Assembly: GCA_030148915.1 (NCBI GenBank)
Contig: JASBSN010000075.1
Location: 1-42,267, forward strand
Reading direction: 5' to 3'
Length of the DNA: 42,267 bases
Source of the DNA: Thiogranum sp.
GTDB lineage: Bacteria > Pseudomonadota > Gammaproteobacteria > DSM-19610
This document shows positions 34,110-42,173 of this stretch, one piece after another. The notes under the pieces were generated by a model. It had not been told where the DNA came from. It did not search any database and worked only from the letters and a program-made list of their open reading frames with translations. Within the stretch, counting starts at the first letter, position 1; every line of letters starts with the position of its first letter. Made by a program: the position numbers and the translations under genes.

Positions 34110-36106
34110 CCATGTCCTTCTCTTTGCAGTTGGCCGGGGGCGCTGTTGTGCTGGCGCTTTTGTCCGCCCTGGTCTCGTTTTTCACTGCTGGGGCGCGGCG
34201 ATTTATGGCTATGCCCTTATTCGCCCTGGCCGGTCTGGTGGCGCTCGTTGCCGGTGCGGGGGCCTTGATCGCTGGGGGGGTGGCTACAGCCGAGCTGCCT
34301 CTGGGCCTGCCCTGGTTGCCCTGGCAGGTTCGTCTGGACGCACTGTCCGGATTCTTTCTCTGTGTCGTCGGGGTTGTCAGTTTTGCCGTCGGCCTGTATG
34401 CACCGGGCTATTTGCGCGGTTTTGAGCATGGTAACGACTCGTTACGCGCGCTGGGTGGATTCACCGGCCTGTTCCTGGCCGGCATGCTGCTGGTGATACT
34501 GGCCGATGATGCCTTTATGTTCATGGTGGCCTGGGAACTCATGTCACTGTCGAGCTATTTCCTCGTCGTCTGGCATCACGATCACGCCGCCAACCGGCGC
34601 GCGGCCTTTCTTTACCTGCTCATGGCTCATGTCGGTGGCCTGTCCATCCTGCTGGGCTATGGTGTGCTGGCCTCCTTTGGCGGTGGCTTTACCTTCGAGG
34701 CGATGCGAGGGGCAGAGCTTTCTTTCACCTGGGCCAGTGTTGCCTTCGTACTGGCCTTTGTGGGCTTTGGTATGAAGGCGGGGCTGGTGCCGCTGCATGT
34801 CTGGCTGCCCGAAGCCCATCCGGTCGCGCCCTCGCATATTTCGGCGTTGATGTCCGGGGTGATGCTCAAGGTGGCGGTTTATGGTTTTATTCGCTTCGTC
34901 TTCGATCTCGTCGGTGACGTTCACTGGCAGTGGGGCGTGGCGGTATTGATCATCGGCAGTGTCTCGGCCCTCATGGGCGTGCTGTATGCCTTGATGCAAC
35001 ATGATCTCAAACGCCTGCTGGCCTATCACTCGGTGGAGAACATCGGCATTATCTTTATCGGTCTGGGGTTGGCGTTGCTGTTCCTGGCCGAGGGTCACAC
35101 CGTCATCGGCACCGTCGCCTTTGTCGCTGCGCTTTACCACACCATTAACCATGCCCTGTTCAAGGGGCTTTTGTTCCTCGGTGCCGGCGCCATCCTGCAC
35201 AGCGCTAACGAACGCGATCTGGAAAAGATGGGTGGCCTGTTGCGGCGCATGCCCTGGACCGGGCTGTTTTTTCTGATCGGTTGTATTTCCATTTCGGCAC
35301 TGCCGCCGTTTAACGGCTTTGTTTCCGAGTGGCTGACCTTCCAGGCAGCGCTGCAGGCCTGGCAACTGGACAGCGGGGTGTTGCGTAGCATCGTGCCGAT
35401 TGTGGCGGCGGTACTGGCGCTGACCGGTGCGTTGGCCGCGGCCTGTTTTGTCAAAGTGTACGGCGTGGCGTTCCTGGGCCAGGCGCGCAGCCGCGCCGTG
35501 CGCCGCGCCAGGCCGGTGCCCCTGAGCATGCGTGTTGGGCAGGGGATACTTGCACTGCTGTGTCTGTTGCTGGGCGTGTTGCCCACGGCTTTTATTGACT
35601 TGTTCAATACCGTCCCACAACAACTGCTGGGCCACGGCTTGCGACAGGCCACGGCCCACGGCTGGTTATGGTTGACGCCGATTTCGGCACAGACCGCCAG
35701 TTATGGCGCGCCGCTGGTGGCCATTAGCTTGTTTGCGGTGCTGGTGCTGGGCCTGTGGCTGTTTGGCCGCGGCATTCGCCGAGTACGCCTGTGCGACGCC
35801 TGGGACTGCGGTTTCGCGCCGCCGGGCAGCAGTATGCAATATACCGCCAGCGCTTTCGCTCAACCCATCCGCCGGGTGTTCGGCCTGCTGTTTCACATGG
35901 ACGATGGTGTGGAACCCCAGGAAGATGGACGCCTGCGCCATCGCCTGCAGGTGGGCGACCGGTCCTGGGACCTGTTCTATACGCCGGTTGCACGCACCGT
36001 GGAGCGTGCGTCACGGCAGGTGGTGCGCCTGCAGTCGGGCAATATTCGCATCTATCTGGGCTGGACCCTGGGAACCTTACTGGTGCTGTTATGGCTGATG
36101 GTATGA
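34106..36106 (+). CDS. HyfB-like proton-translocating membrane subunit
   Basis: A large antiporter-type subunit homologous to HyfB/HycC and NuoL/M. The 666-residue protein (E. coli HyfB 672) has about 15 membrane helices. It keeps the TM5 Glu in FMVAWELMSLSSYFLV. The charged residues of the channel are in FGMKAGLVPLHVWLPEAHPVAPSHISALMSGVMLKVAVYG, including two Lys and His. The C-terminal signature CDAWDCGFAPPGSSMQYTASAFAQPIRRVF is the HyfB/HycC type, not NuoL. GGGGAGG lies 8 bases before the ATG, which overlaps the XRE stop. An ATG six bases later is possible. Likely function: moving H+ or Na+ across the inner membrane, coupled to the G/I module. Confidence 0.88.
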   Translation: MTMSFSLQLAGGAVVLALLSALVSFFTAGARRFMAMPLFALAGLVALVAGAGALIAGGVATAELPLGLPWLPWQVRLDALSGFFLCVVGVVSFAVGLYAPGYLRGFEHGNDSLRALGGFTGLFLAGMLLVILADDAFMFMVAWELMSLSSYFLVVWHHDHAANRRAAFLYLLMAHVGGLSILLGYGVLASFGGGFTFEAMRGAELSFTWASVAFVLAFVGFGMKAGLVPLHVWLPEAHPVAPSHISALMSGVMLKVAVYGFIRFVFDLVGDVHWQWGVAVLIIGSVSALMGVLYALMQHDLKRLLAYHSVENIGIIFIGLGLALLFLAEGHTVIGTVAFVAALYHTINHALFKGLLFLGAGAILHSANERDLEKMGGLLRRMPWTGLFFLIGCISISALPPFNGFVSEWLTFQAALQAWQLDSGVLRSIVPIVAAVLALTGALAAACFVKVYGVAFLGQARSRAVRRARPVPLSMRVGQGILALLCLLLGVLPTAFIDLFNTVPQQLLGHGLRQATAHGWLWLTPISAQTASYGAPLVAISLFAVLVLGLWLFGRGIRRVRLCDAWDCGFAPPGSSMQYTASAFAQPIRRVFGLLFHMDDGVEPQEDGRLRHRLQVGDRSWDLFYTPVARTVERASRQVVRLQSGNIRIYLGWTLGTLLVLLWLMV

Positions 36107-37056
36107 ATCCAGTCGGTTGGCTATTAGCGCTCGTCCAGGCGTTATTGTATATCGCCCTGGCGCCGTTGCTGGCTGGTTGGGTGCGCAAGGTCAAGGCCCG
36201 TCTGCAAAACCGGCGCGGTGCGTCCCTTTGGCAACCCTACCAGGACTTATATAAGTTGTTCGCCAAGGAGGCGCGCATGGCGCATACCGCCTCAATATTG
36301 TTTCGCGCCGCACCATATATCGTATTTGTCGCCACCTGGCTGGCGGCTGCTGCGGTGCCTTTGCTGACCAGCGACCTTGCGACTGCCGCCATCGCCGATG
36401 TGATTGTCATTGCGGGTTTGCTGGCGCTGGCGCGTTTCTTTCTCGCCCTGGCCGGTATGGACGTGGGCACGGCCTTTGGGGGTATGGGCGCCTCACGCGA
36501 AATGTTTGTCTCGGCGCTTGCAGAACCGGCCATGTTGATGGCCGTGTTTACCCTCGCCATGACAGCGCACAGCACCAACCTGTCTGCGGTGGTCGATTAC
36601 CAGCTCGCCGGCGCCAATTTGTTGCGGCCTTCCTATGTGTTTGCCCTGGCAGGGCTTCTTCTGGTGGCCATTGCCGAGACCGGCCGCATTCCCGTGGACA
36701 ATCCCACCACCCACCTGGAACTGACCATGATTCACGAGGCCATGATCCTGGAATATTCCGGGCGTCACCTGGCGTTGATGGAATGGGCGGCGCAACTGAA
36801 ATTGTTACTCTACGGCGTGTTGATCGCTAACGTGTTTTTCCCCTGGGGTATCGCCCGGGATGTCGGCGCCGGCGCCCTGGGTCTGGCACTGGTCGTGTTG
36901 CTTGGCAAACTGATGTTGCTGGGTGTGGTATTGGCGGTGAGTGAGACCGTGCTGGCGAAGATGCGTCTGTTCCGTGCCCCGGCCTTTCTGAACCTGGCCT
37001 TGTTATTGGCGCTGCTGGGCTTGCTCAGCTACGTGATTCTGGAGGTAGGCGCATGA
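36103..37056 (+). CDS. HyfC-like membrane subunit (NuoH-related)
   Basis: This integral membrane subunit links the peripheral arm to the antiporter subunits. The 317-residue protein has about eight membrane helices and the HyfC/HycD signature AIAETGRIPVDNPTTHLELTMIHEAM. A conserved cytosolic loop RRGASLWQPYQDLYKLFAKE is the quinone-cavity-side loop in NuoH relatives. The start is the ATG at 36103, overlapping the hyfB stop (ATGA); ATG 36091 would add four residues. Key acidic residues of the family signature are intact, so the proton- or charge-coupling part seems functional. Confidence 0.87.
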   Translation: MNPVGWLLALVQALLYIALAPLLAGWVRKVKARLQNRRGASLWQPYQDLYKLFAKEARMAHTASILFRAAPYIVFVATWLAAAAVPLLTSDLATAAIADVIVIAGLLALARFFLALAGMDVGTAFGGMGASREMFVSALAEPAMLMAVFTLAMTAHSTNLSAVVDYQLAGANLLRPSYVFALAGLLLVAIAETGRIPVDNPTTHLELTMIHEAMILEYSGRHLALMEWAAQLKLLLYGVLIANVFFPWGIARDVGAGALGLALVVLLGKLMLLGVVLAVSETVLAKMRLFRAPAFLNLALLLALLGLLSYVILEVGA

Positions 37057-37739
37057 GTCTGGAACAACTGCCCATGTTGCAACAACTCATGCTGGTGCTG
37101 GCGGCGATGGTGTTGTTCACTTCTTTTGTCTTGCTGGAACAGGCACGGCTGTTGGCGGCTATTCACGCCTTTGCCTGGCAGGGCGTGCTGGTGGCGCTGG
37201 TCACCGCCATCGTGGCATCCAGCAGTGAACATTTGCACCTGTTCTTTTCCGCGGCGTTGACGCTGGGGCTGAAGGCATTGCTGATCCCGTGGATGCTGCA
37301 CCGCCTGGTGCGCCGCCTGGAGTTGGATCGTCATCGCGAGCCGCTGCGCCGCCCGGCGCTGGTGATCATGGCGGCGCTGGCGCTGGTGATCTTCAGCTAC
37401 TGGGCGGTGGTGCCCGTGGTGCAACAAGAGTTGCTGTTTACCCGCAACATTGTTGCCGTGAGTCTGGCGGTGGTGCTGATCGGCCTGTTGATGATGGTGA
37501 TTCGTACCCAGGCTGTGGCCCAGGTACTGGGGTTCATGTCCATGGAAAACGGCCTGTTCCTGGCAGCGGTATCGGCCACTGGTGGCATGCCCCTGGTGGT
37601 GGAGCTGGGCGTGGCCTTCGACGTGCTGGTGGCCATGGTGCTGTTCGGCGTGTTCTTCTTCCAGATCCGCGAAAGCATCGACTCGCTAGACGTGGACCGC
37701 ATGAACCGGCTCACCGAGCACGTGGAGGAAAAGTCGTGA
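37053..37739 (+). CDS. HyfE-like membrane subunit (NuoK-related)
   Basis: A small membrane subunit related to HyfE and, in part, to NuoK. The 228-residue protein (E. coli HyfE 216) has about seven membrane helices, a cytosolic basic loop (RLVRRLELDRHREPLRRP), and the stretch QVLGFMSMENGLFLAAVSATGGMPLVVELGVAFDVLVAMVLFGVFFFQI. This stretch carries the family's conserved membrane Glu residues (MEN and VVELG). It overlaps both neighbours by four bases. Confidence 0.85.
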   Translation: MSLEQLPMLQQLMLVLAAMVLFTSFVLLEQARLLAAIHAFAWQGVLVALVTAIVASSSEHLHLFFSAALTLGLKALLIPWMLHRLVRRLELDRHREPLRRPALVIMAALALVIFSYWAVVPVVQQELLFTRNIVAVSLAVVLIGLLMMVIRTQAVAQVLGFMSMENGLFLAAVSATGGMPLVVELGVAFDVLVAMVLFGVFFFQIRESIDSLDVDRMNRLTEHVEEKS

Positions 37740-39208
37740 ACGCCCTGCTGATCACCGTAGTGTCGCCACTGGCCGGCGCCCTGATCTTGCCGTCGCTGCG
37801 GCGTTTGTCGTGGGCGGGTTGGCTCAACGTGCTGGTGAGCACCATTACTCTGGCCGCCTCGCTGAACCTGGCCGTCACCGTGGCCGATCACGGCGTGGTG
37901 GCCAACTCGCTGTTTCGCGTGGACGCCTTTAATGTCTATCTGCTGGTGCTGACCGCCTTTGTGGGGGTGACCACTTCCATCTTTTCTCGTCCCTATATGC
38001 GTCATGTGTGCGACAGTGGCCGGGTGAGCCAGCGGGGTATGCGCCTGTATCACGCCATGTTCCAGGCCTTCATGTTCACCATGTTTTTAGCGCTGTCGAC
38101 GGATAACCTGGGCGTGTTGTGGGTTTCCGTGGAGGGCGCCACCCTGGCCACGGTGCTGTTGGTGTCGCTATACCGCACGCCGGAGGCTATCGAGGCGGCG
38201 TGGAAGTATTTTATTCTCTGTGGCGTGGGCATTGCGCTGGCCCTGTTCGGCACGGTGCTACTGTATTTCGCGGCCCAGCATGTCATCTCCGACCCGGAGG
38301 CGGGATTGAGCTGGAGCGCGCTGTATTCGGTGGCCCCGCAACTGCAACCCGCCATTATGTCCCTGGCCTTCGTGTTTCTACTGGTGGGCTACGGCACCAA
38401 AGTGGGGCTGGTGCCCATGCATCAATGGCTGCCCGATGCCCACTCTGAAGGCCCGACCCCGATGTCCGCGGTGCTCTCCGGTTTGTTGCTCAATGTCGCC
38501 CTGTACGCAGTGGTGCGCTTGAAGATGCTGGTGGACGGTTCCTTATCGGCTACGGACTCGCCGCACACGGCGGGTTATTTGTTAATGGGATTCGGCCTGG
38601 TGTCATTCCTGGTGGCGGGGCTGTTTCTGCACCGCCAGCGTGACATCAAGCGCATGTTCAGCTATTCCTCCATCGAGCACATGGGTCTGATGACCTTTGC
38701 CTTCGGACTGGGTGGGCCGCTGGCCACCTTTGGCGCCCTGCTGCACATGCTGGTGCATTCGCTCACCAAGTCGGCCATCTTTGTCACCGTCGGTCACGCC
38801 GCACACATCGCCGGCACTCAGTCCATCGACCACATTCGCGGTCTGATTCGCACCCAACCGGCGGTGGGGTGGGGATTGTTGCTCGGTGTGGCGGCCATCG
38901 CCGGTTTCCCGCCGTTCGGCGTGTTCACCAGTGAGTTTCTCTTACTGACCGCCACCATGCAGAGCCAGCCCTGGTTCACGGTGGCCTTGCTGACAGGGCT
39001 GGCGGTCGCCTTCGCGGGTTTGTTCCGCCATCTCCACCCCATGGTGTATGGCCCGGTCCCCGAAGGACAGCAGCCGGTATCCGCCAACATGCTGCCCGTC
39101 ATTGTGCACCTGGGACTGGTGTTGTGGCTGGGCCTGTCCATTCCCGGTTTCTTGTCCCGCTGGCTGGATCGGGCCACGGAACTGATCACGGGAGCGCATT
39201 TATTGTGA
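37736..39208 (+). CDS. HyfF-like proton-translocating membrane subunit
   Basis: The second antiporter-type subunit of the complex, related to HyfF and NuoN/M. The 490-residue protein has about 14 membrane helices. It keeps the TM5 Glu (VLWVSVEGATLATVLLV) and a channel Lys and His in YGTKVGLVPMHQWLPDAHSEGPTPMSAVLSGLLLNVALYA. The position that is Lys in the HyfB-like subunit (MLKVAVYG) is Asn here (LLNVALYA). The start is a GTG with GGAGGAAAA upstream, overlapping the hyfE stop (GTGA). Two antiporter subunits in one complex suggest more than one ion pathway. Confidence 0.86.
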   Translation: MNALLITVVSPLAGALILPSLRRLSWAGWLNVLVSTITLAASLNLAVTVADHGVVANSLFRVDAFNVYLLVLTAFVGVTTSIFSRPYMRHVCDSGRVSQRGMRLYHAMFQAFMFTMFLALSTDNLGVLWVSVEGATLATVLLVSLYRTPEAIEAAWKYFILCGVGIALALFGTVLLYFAAQHVISDPEAGLSWSALYSVAPQLQPAIMSLAFVFLLVGYGTKVGLVPMHQWLPDAHSEGPTPMSAVLSGLLLNVALYAVVRLKMLVDGSLSATDSPHTAGYLLMGFGLVSFLVAGLFLHRQRDIKRMFSYSSIEHMGLMTFAFGLGGPLATFGALLHMLVHSLTKSAIFVTVGHAAHIAGTQSIDHIRGLIRTQPAVGWGLLLGVAAIAGFPPFGVFTSEFLLLTATMQSQPWFTVALLTGLAVAFAGLFRHLHPMVYGPVPEGQQPVSANMLPVIVHLGLVLWLGLSIPGFLSRWLDRATELITGAHLL

Positions 39209-40791
39209 GTCGTTTCGACTGGTTGTCCGAGTATCTCGCCCGTTTGGAGGATGAACATGTGGTCGTGCGCCGTGGTGATGCGGCCCGGCTGGCGCCTGCG
39301 CATTGCTTGATCCTGGATGCGGAGGACTGGGGAAATGTGGCGCGGGTTGCCGCCGATTCGGGTTACCGCTGGGCCGGCTTATGGGGCGATCCTGTCGCTG
39401 AACAGGTGATTGTCCATGCTGGTTTCGTCCACGAGGGTGACTACCTGATATTGATCACGGAAGTGCCCTTGAGCCACCCGGTGCTGGCCTCGCATACGCC
39501 CTATTACCCCGCCGCCAACCGGCTGGAACGCCACTTGCAGGACATGCTCGGCATCGGCTTTCTGGATCACACCGACGGCCGCCGCTGGACCCGCCATCGT
39601 GCCTGGCCGGAAGGTGTTTATCCGCTGCGCAATGACTTCCCCGTATCCGGTAATTCACCCCATCGGACGCCGGCAGACAGTGATTATCCTTTTGAACGAA
39701 TTCTGGGTAGTGGGGTGTACGAGATACCCGTCGGGCCGGTGCACGCCGGTATCATTGAGCCGGGCCACTTCCGATTTCAGGCGGTGGGAGAAGAAATTCT
39801 GCGCCTGGAAGCGCGGCTGGGTTATGTGCACAAAGGCATCGAAAAGATCGCCGTGGGTCGTGATCCCGTCGGACTGGCGCGCCTTGCCGGCCGTGTTTCC
39901 GGAGACGCCACCGTCGCCCACACCTGGGCGGCCTGCATGGCCATGGAACGGGCCGCAGGCCTGGATATTCCGCCTCGGGCACTGGCCATACGCGCGATCC
40001 TGGCCGAGTGCGAGCGCGTCGCCAACCACCTGGGGGATATTGGCGCGATCTGCAATGACGTGGGCTTCACCTTTGCGCAGATGCAATTCGGCCGCTTGCG
40101 CGAAGACTGGCTACGCGGCAATCAGTCGGTGTTCGGCCACCGCCTGTTAATGGACTTCATCGTGCCCGGGGGTGTTGTTCGCAATCTGACTTATCAATGC
40201 AAGAAGATATTGCAGCCGCAACACGAGGCGCTTTCACGGGAACTGGATGATTTGCTCCCCATTATCGACGACCATTCTTCACTGGAGGATCGACTGGTCG
40301 AGACCGGTTATCTGTCTAACGAGGAGGCGCAACGGTTGGGCGTGACCGGTTATATGGGCAAGGCCAGCGGTCAGGACTACGATGTCCGGCGCGACCATGG
40401 CTATGCGCCCTACGACAGGCTGGATGTGCCATCGCCGTGTCTGATGGAAGGCGATGTTGCCGAGCGGATACGAGTCCGTGCGGAGGAGATCCGCCATTCG
40501 TTGAAGTTGATGGAACATCTGATGCGACGCCTCCCGTCGGGGCCGGTATCGGTTTCCTGGCCAGAGGTGGTTTCCAAACGGGAGGGGATAGGGTTGGTGG
40601 AAAGCTGGCGCGGCGAGATACTGAGCTTTGTGCGTTTCGGTGAGGACGGGCGAGTCGCGCGCTTCTTCCCACGGGATCCAAGCTGGTTTTCCTGGCCAGC
40701 GCTGGAGCGGCTCATCCATGGCAACATCGTGCCTGACTTTCCGGTATGCAATAAATCCGTTAATGCCTCCTATTCCGGACACGACCTGTAG
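39205..40791 (+). CDS. HyfG-like large subunit without NiFe ligands (Ehr type)
   Basis: Homologue of the HyfG/HycE large subunit, fused as usual to a NuoC-like N-terminal domain (about 1-160). In this 528-residue protein the catalytic domain starts near 170 (GSGVYEIPVGPVHAGIIEPGHFRF). In true hydrogenases motif L1 is RVCGICGFTH; here it is RVSGDATVAH (residues 230-239), so both cysteines are lost (Ser232, Ala235). The C-terminal DPCYSC motif is NASYSG here (Ser522, Gly525). All four NiFe ligands are therefore missing and hydrogenase activity is excluded. It starts at a GTG overlapping the hyfF stop. This is the hallmark of energy-converting hydrogenase-related complexes. Confidence 0.88.
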   Translation: MSRFDWLSEYLARLEDEHVVVRRGDAARLAPAHCLILDAEDWGNVARVAADSGYRWAGLWGDPVAEQVIVHAGFVHEGDYLILITEVPLSHPVLASHTPYYPAANRLERHLQDMLGIGFLDHTDGRRWTRHRAWPEGVYPLRNDFPVSGNSPHRTPADSDYPFERILGSGVYEIPVGPVHAGIIEPGHFRFQAVGEEILRLEARLGYVHKGIEKIAVGRDPVGLARLAGRVSGDATVAHTWAACMAMERAAGLDIPPRALAIRAILAECERVANHLGDIGAICNDVGFTFAQMQFGRLREDWLRGNQSVFGHRLLMDFIVPGGVVRNLTYQCKKILQPQHEALSRELDDLLPIIDDHSSLEDRLVETGYLSNEEAQRLGVTGYMGKASGQDYDVRRDHGYAPYDRLDVPSPCLMEGDVAERIRVRAEEIRHSLKLMEHLMRRLPSGPVSVSWPEVVSKREGIGLVESWRGEILSFVRFGEDGRVARFFPRDPSWFSWPALERLIHGNIVPDFPVCNKSVNASYSGHDL

Positions 40792-40794
40792 GCC

Positions 40795-41304
40795 ATGCTG
40801 AGAATACTCAATAAAATCTGGCATACCGGCACCGTTACCGAACGCCGGCCACGCGATGCGGAAATCGAGCGCTTCGGTAAGCAGGTAAAACGCGCCATCG
40901 ATCGGCGCTTTCGGGGCAGCCTTGCTATCCGGCAGGTGGATGCGGGTTCCTGTAACGCCTGCGAACTGGAGATCCACGCCCTCAACAACCCCTACTATGA
41001 TATTGAGCGCTTCGGTGTGCACTTTGTTGCCTCTCCGCGTCACGCCGATGCCTTGCTGGTGACAGGTCCGGTATCGCGGCACATGGAAACGGCATTACGC
41101 CGGACCTGGATGGCCACCCCCTCGCCCAAGTTCGTGATCGCCGCGGGCAACTGTGCCTGCGATGGTGGTGAGTTTGGCGTCTCCTATGCCAGCTGCGGTG
41201 CGGTGGAAAATGTCATCCCGGTTGACGTCAAAATTCCAGGCTGTCCGCCAACACCACGGGATCTGTTGTGGGGGATACTTGCAGCCATAGACGTGAAAGG
41301 TTAG
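40795..41304 (+). CDS. HyfI-like small subunit with one [4Fe-4S] cluster (NuoB-related)
   Basis: This is the electron-transfer small subunit, homologous to HyfI/HycG and NuoB. The 169-residue protein keeps the proximal [4Fe-4S] ligands: Cys53 and Cys56 in AGSCNACELE, Cys120 in AAGNCACDGG, and Cys150 in PGCPPTP. The hydrogenase-type CNACE pattern is used rather than NuoB's tandem CC. The N-terminal 45 residues are basic. It starts 3 bases after hyfG and is the last gene of the complex. No HyfA- or HyfH-like ferredoxin subunit is encoded nearby, so the electron donor for this cluster is unknown. Confidence 0.88.
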   Translation: MLRILNKIWHTGTVTERRPRDAEIERFGKQVKRAIDRRFRGSLAIRQVDAGSCNACELEIHALNNPYYDIERFGVHFVASPRHADALLVTGPVSRHMETALRRTWMATPSPKFVIAAGNCACDGGEFGVSYASCGAVENVIPVDVKIPGCPPTPRDLLWGILAAIDVKG

Positions 41305-41357
41305 CCGGAAAAGCATCCTTGTTTGGGTATTGCTAAAGGTAACATATATGCTACTAT

Positions 41358-41699
41358 ATGGATCATATGATTGAGGTTAGAGAATACCTCGATGCTGAGG
41401 GAAACAGTCCTTATGCCAAATGGTTCGATCGTCTGAATGTGACCGCTGCGGTCAAGGTGGCGACGGCAGTCCATCGGATGGAGCAGGGTAATTTCTCTAA
41501 CGTGAAAGGTGTTGGTGCCGGCGTCTATGAGTACCGGATTGATTTTGGCCCTGGCTATCGGATCTACTTCGGCAAGGACGGGGACCGGTTGGTGATATTG
41601 CTCGCGGGTGGTACCAAGAAGCGCCAGGATGCAGATATTACTGCCGCGAAAGGGCATTGGCGCGACTATAAGCGCCGAAAACGGCAAGAGGTGACATGA
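41358..41699 (+). CDS. RelE/HigB-like toxin of a type II toxin-antitoxin pair
   Basis: This is a predicted small toxin of the RelE/ParE superfamily, of the type annotated as addiction-module killer protein. The 113-residue protein has the typical MIEVREYLDAEGNSPYAKWFDRL start, a G-VYEYRIDFGPGYRIYFGKDGDRLVILLAGGTKKRQDADI core, and a basic C-terminus. The start may be ATG 41358 or 41367. The region just upstream (41343-41369) is AT-rich with the palindromes CATATATG and CATATG, possible operator sequence. Its stop overlaps the antitoxin start. Toxin-first order is usual for this subfamily. Confidence 0.85.
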   Translation: MDHMIEVREYLDAEGNSPYAKWFDRLNVTAAVKVATAVHRMEQGNFSNVKGVGAGVYEYRIDFGPGYRIYFGKDGDRLVILLAGGTKKRQDADITAAKGHWRDYKRRKRQEVT

Positions 41700-42022
41700 T
41701 GGCTTTGACGAAAGATTTTAAGGACACTATACAGGCTCGCGCCCAACGGGATCCGGCGTTTCGCAAGGCCCTGCTACAAGAAGGGGTCGAATGCCTGCTC
41801 GCCGGTGATGTCGATACCGGCAAGGCAGTGCTGCGTGACTACATCAACGCGACGATCGGATTCGAAGAGCTCTCCCAAGTCTTCGACAAGTCGAGCAAGA
41901 GCCTCATGCGCATGTTCGGGCCAAAAGGGAACCCCCAGGCGAGCAACCTGTTTGCGGTGATCCAATACCTGCAGGAGCAGGAAGGGATTCACCTGGAAGT
42001 CAAAGCCCGGAAGGTTGCCTAA
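41696..42022 (+). CDS. Antitoxin of the type II pair (HTH, addiction-module antidote)
   Basis: This is a DNA-binding antitoxin of the group that pairs with the preceding toxin type. The 108-residue protein has a conserved central part, GDVDTGKAVLRDYINATIGFEELSQVFDKSSKSLMRMFGPKGNPQASNLFAVIQYLQEQEG, containing the helix-turn-helix. It starts at ATG 41696, overlapping the toxin stop (ATGA), though ATG 41699 is equally possible. It should neutralise the toxin and repress the operon. The position at the right edge of the island fits a role in keeping the element in the population. Confidence 0.85.
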   Translation: MMALTKDFKDTIQARAQRDPAFRKALLQEGVECLLAGDVDTGKAVLRDYINATIGFEELSQVFDKSSKSLMRMFGPKGNPQASNLFAVIQYLQEQEGIHLEVKARKVA

Positions 42023-42082
42023 GGTGCTGTGTATCAGTGTTCAATCTGAAATTTTTCCGAGCATTTTGAAGGATTTTCTGAG

Positions 42083-42103
42083 CATGGTATTTTTCATGGT
42101 ATT
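42083..42103 (+). repeat. CATGGTATT repeats at the right island end
   Basis: Two exact copies of CATGGTATT (42083-42091 and 42095-42103) lie 3 bases apart, about 60 bases inside the right 13-bp repeat. They match the copies at the left end. The surrounding 42023-42160 stretch is AT-rich and has no gene. Confidence 0.4.
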
Positions 42104-42160
42104 CCCATTTAGCAGGAATATAAGCAATTGAATATAAAAGATAAAAAAGGCTTATATACA

Positions 42161-42173
42161 ATTGAGTGGGAGT
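42161..42173 (+). repeat. Right attachment-site repeat (attR), displaced guaA end
   Basis: ATTGAGTGGGAGT, identical to the guaA terminus, is followed by GA so that the codons read I-E-W-E-stop (TGA). The upstream flank is AT-rich island DNA. The downstream flank (42174-42267) is GC-rich like the chromosome and shows no complete gene. An ATG at 42259 at the very edge could open a gene that leaves the window. Confidence 0.75.

Larger units (their letters stand above)
29663..42173. mobile_element. 12.5-kb genomic island integrated at the guaA 3' end
   Basis: The segment is bounded by ATTGAGTGGGAGT at 29663-29675 (end of guaA) and at 42161-42173. The right copy can still be read as I-E-W-E followed by TGA, a displaced guaA 3' end. 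The interior starts and ends with AT-rich DNA and changes gene content abruptly from housekeeping genes to CbbR, RuBisCO, isocitrate dehydrogenase, a Hyf-like complex and a toxin-antitoxin pair. The 3' end of guaA is a known integration site for tyrosine-recombinase islands. No integrase is in the window, so the element is either decayed, moved in trans, or mis-bounded. Confidence 0.75.

Noticed and set aside
39205-40791. Calling the Hyf-like operon a hydrogenase-4 or formate hydrogenlyase
   Set aside because: All four NiFe-binding cysteines of the large subunit are replaced, and no maturation or formate dehydrogenase genes are present.
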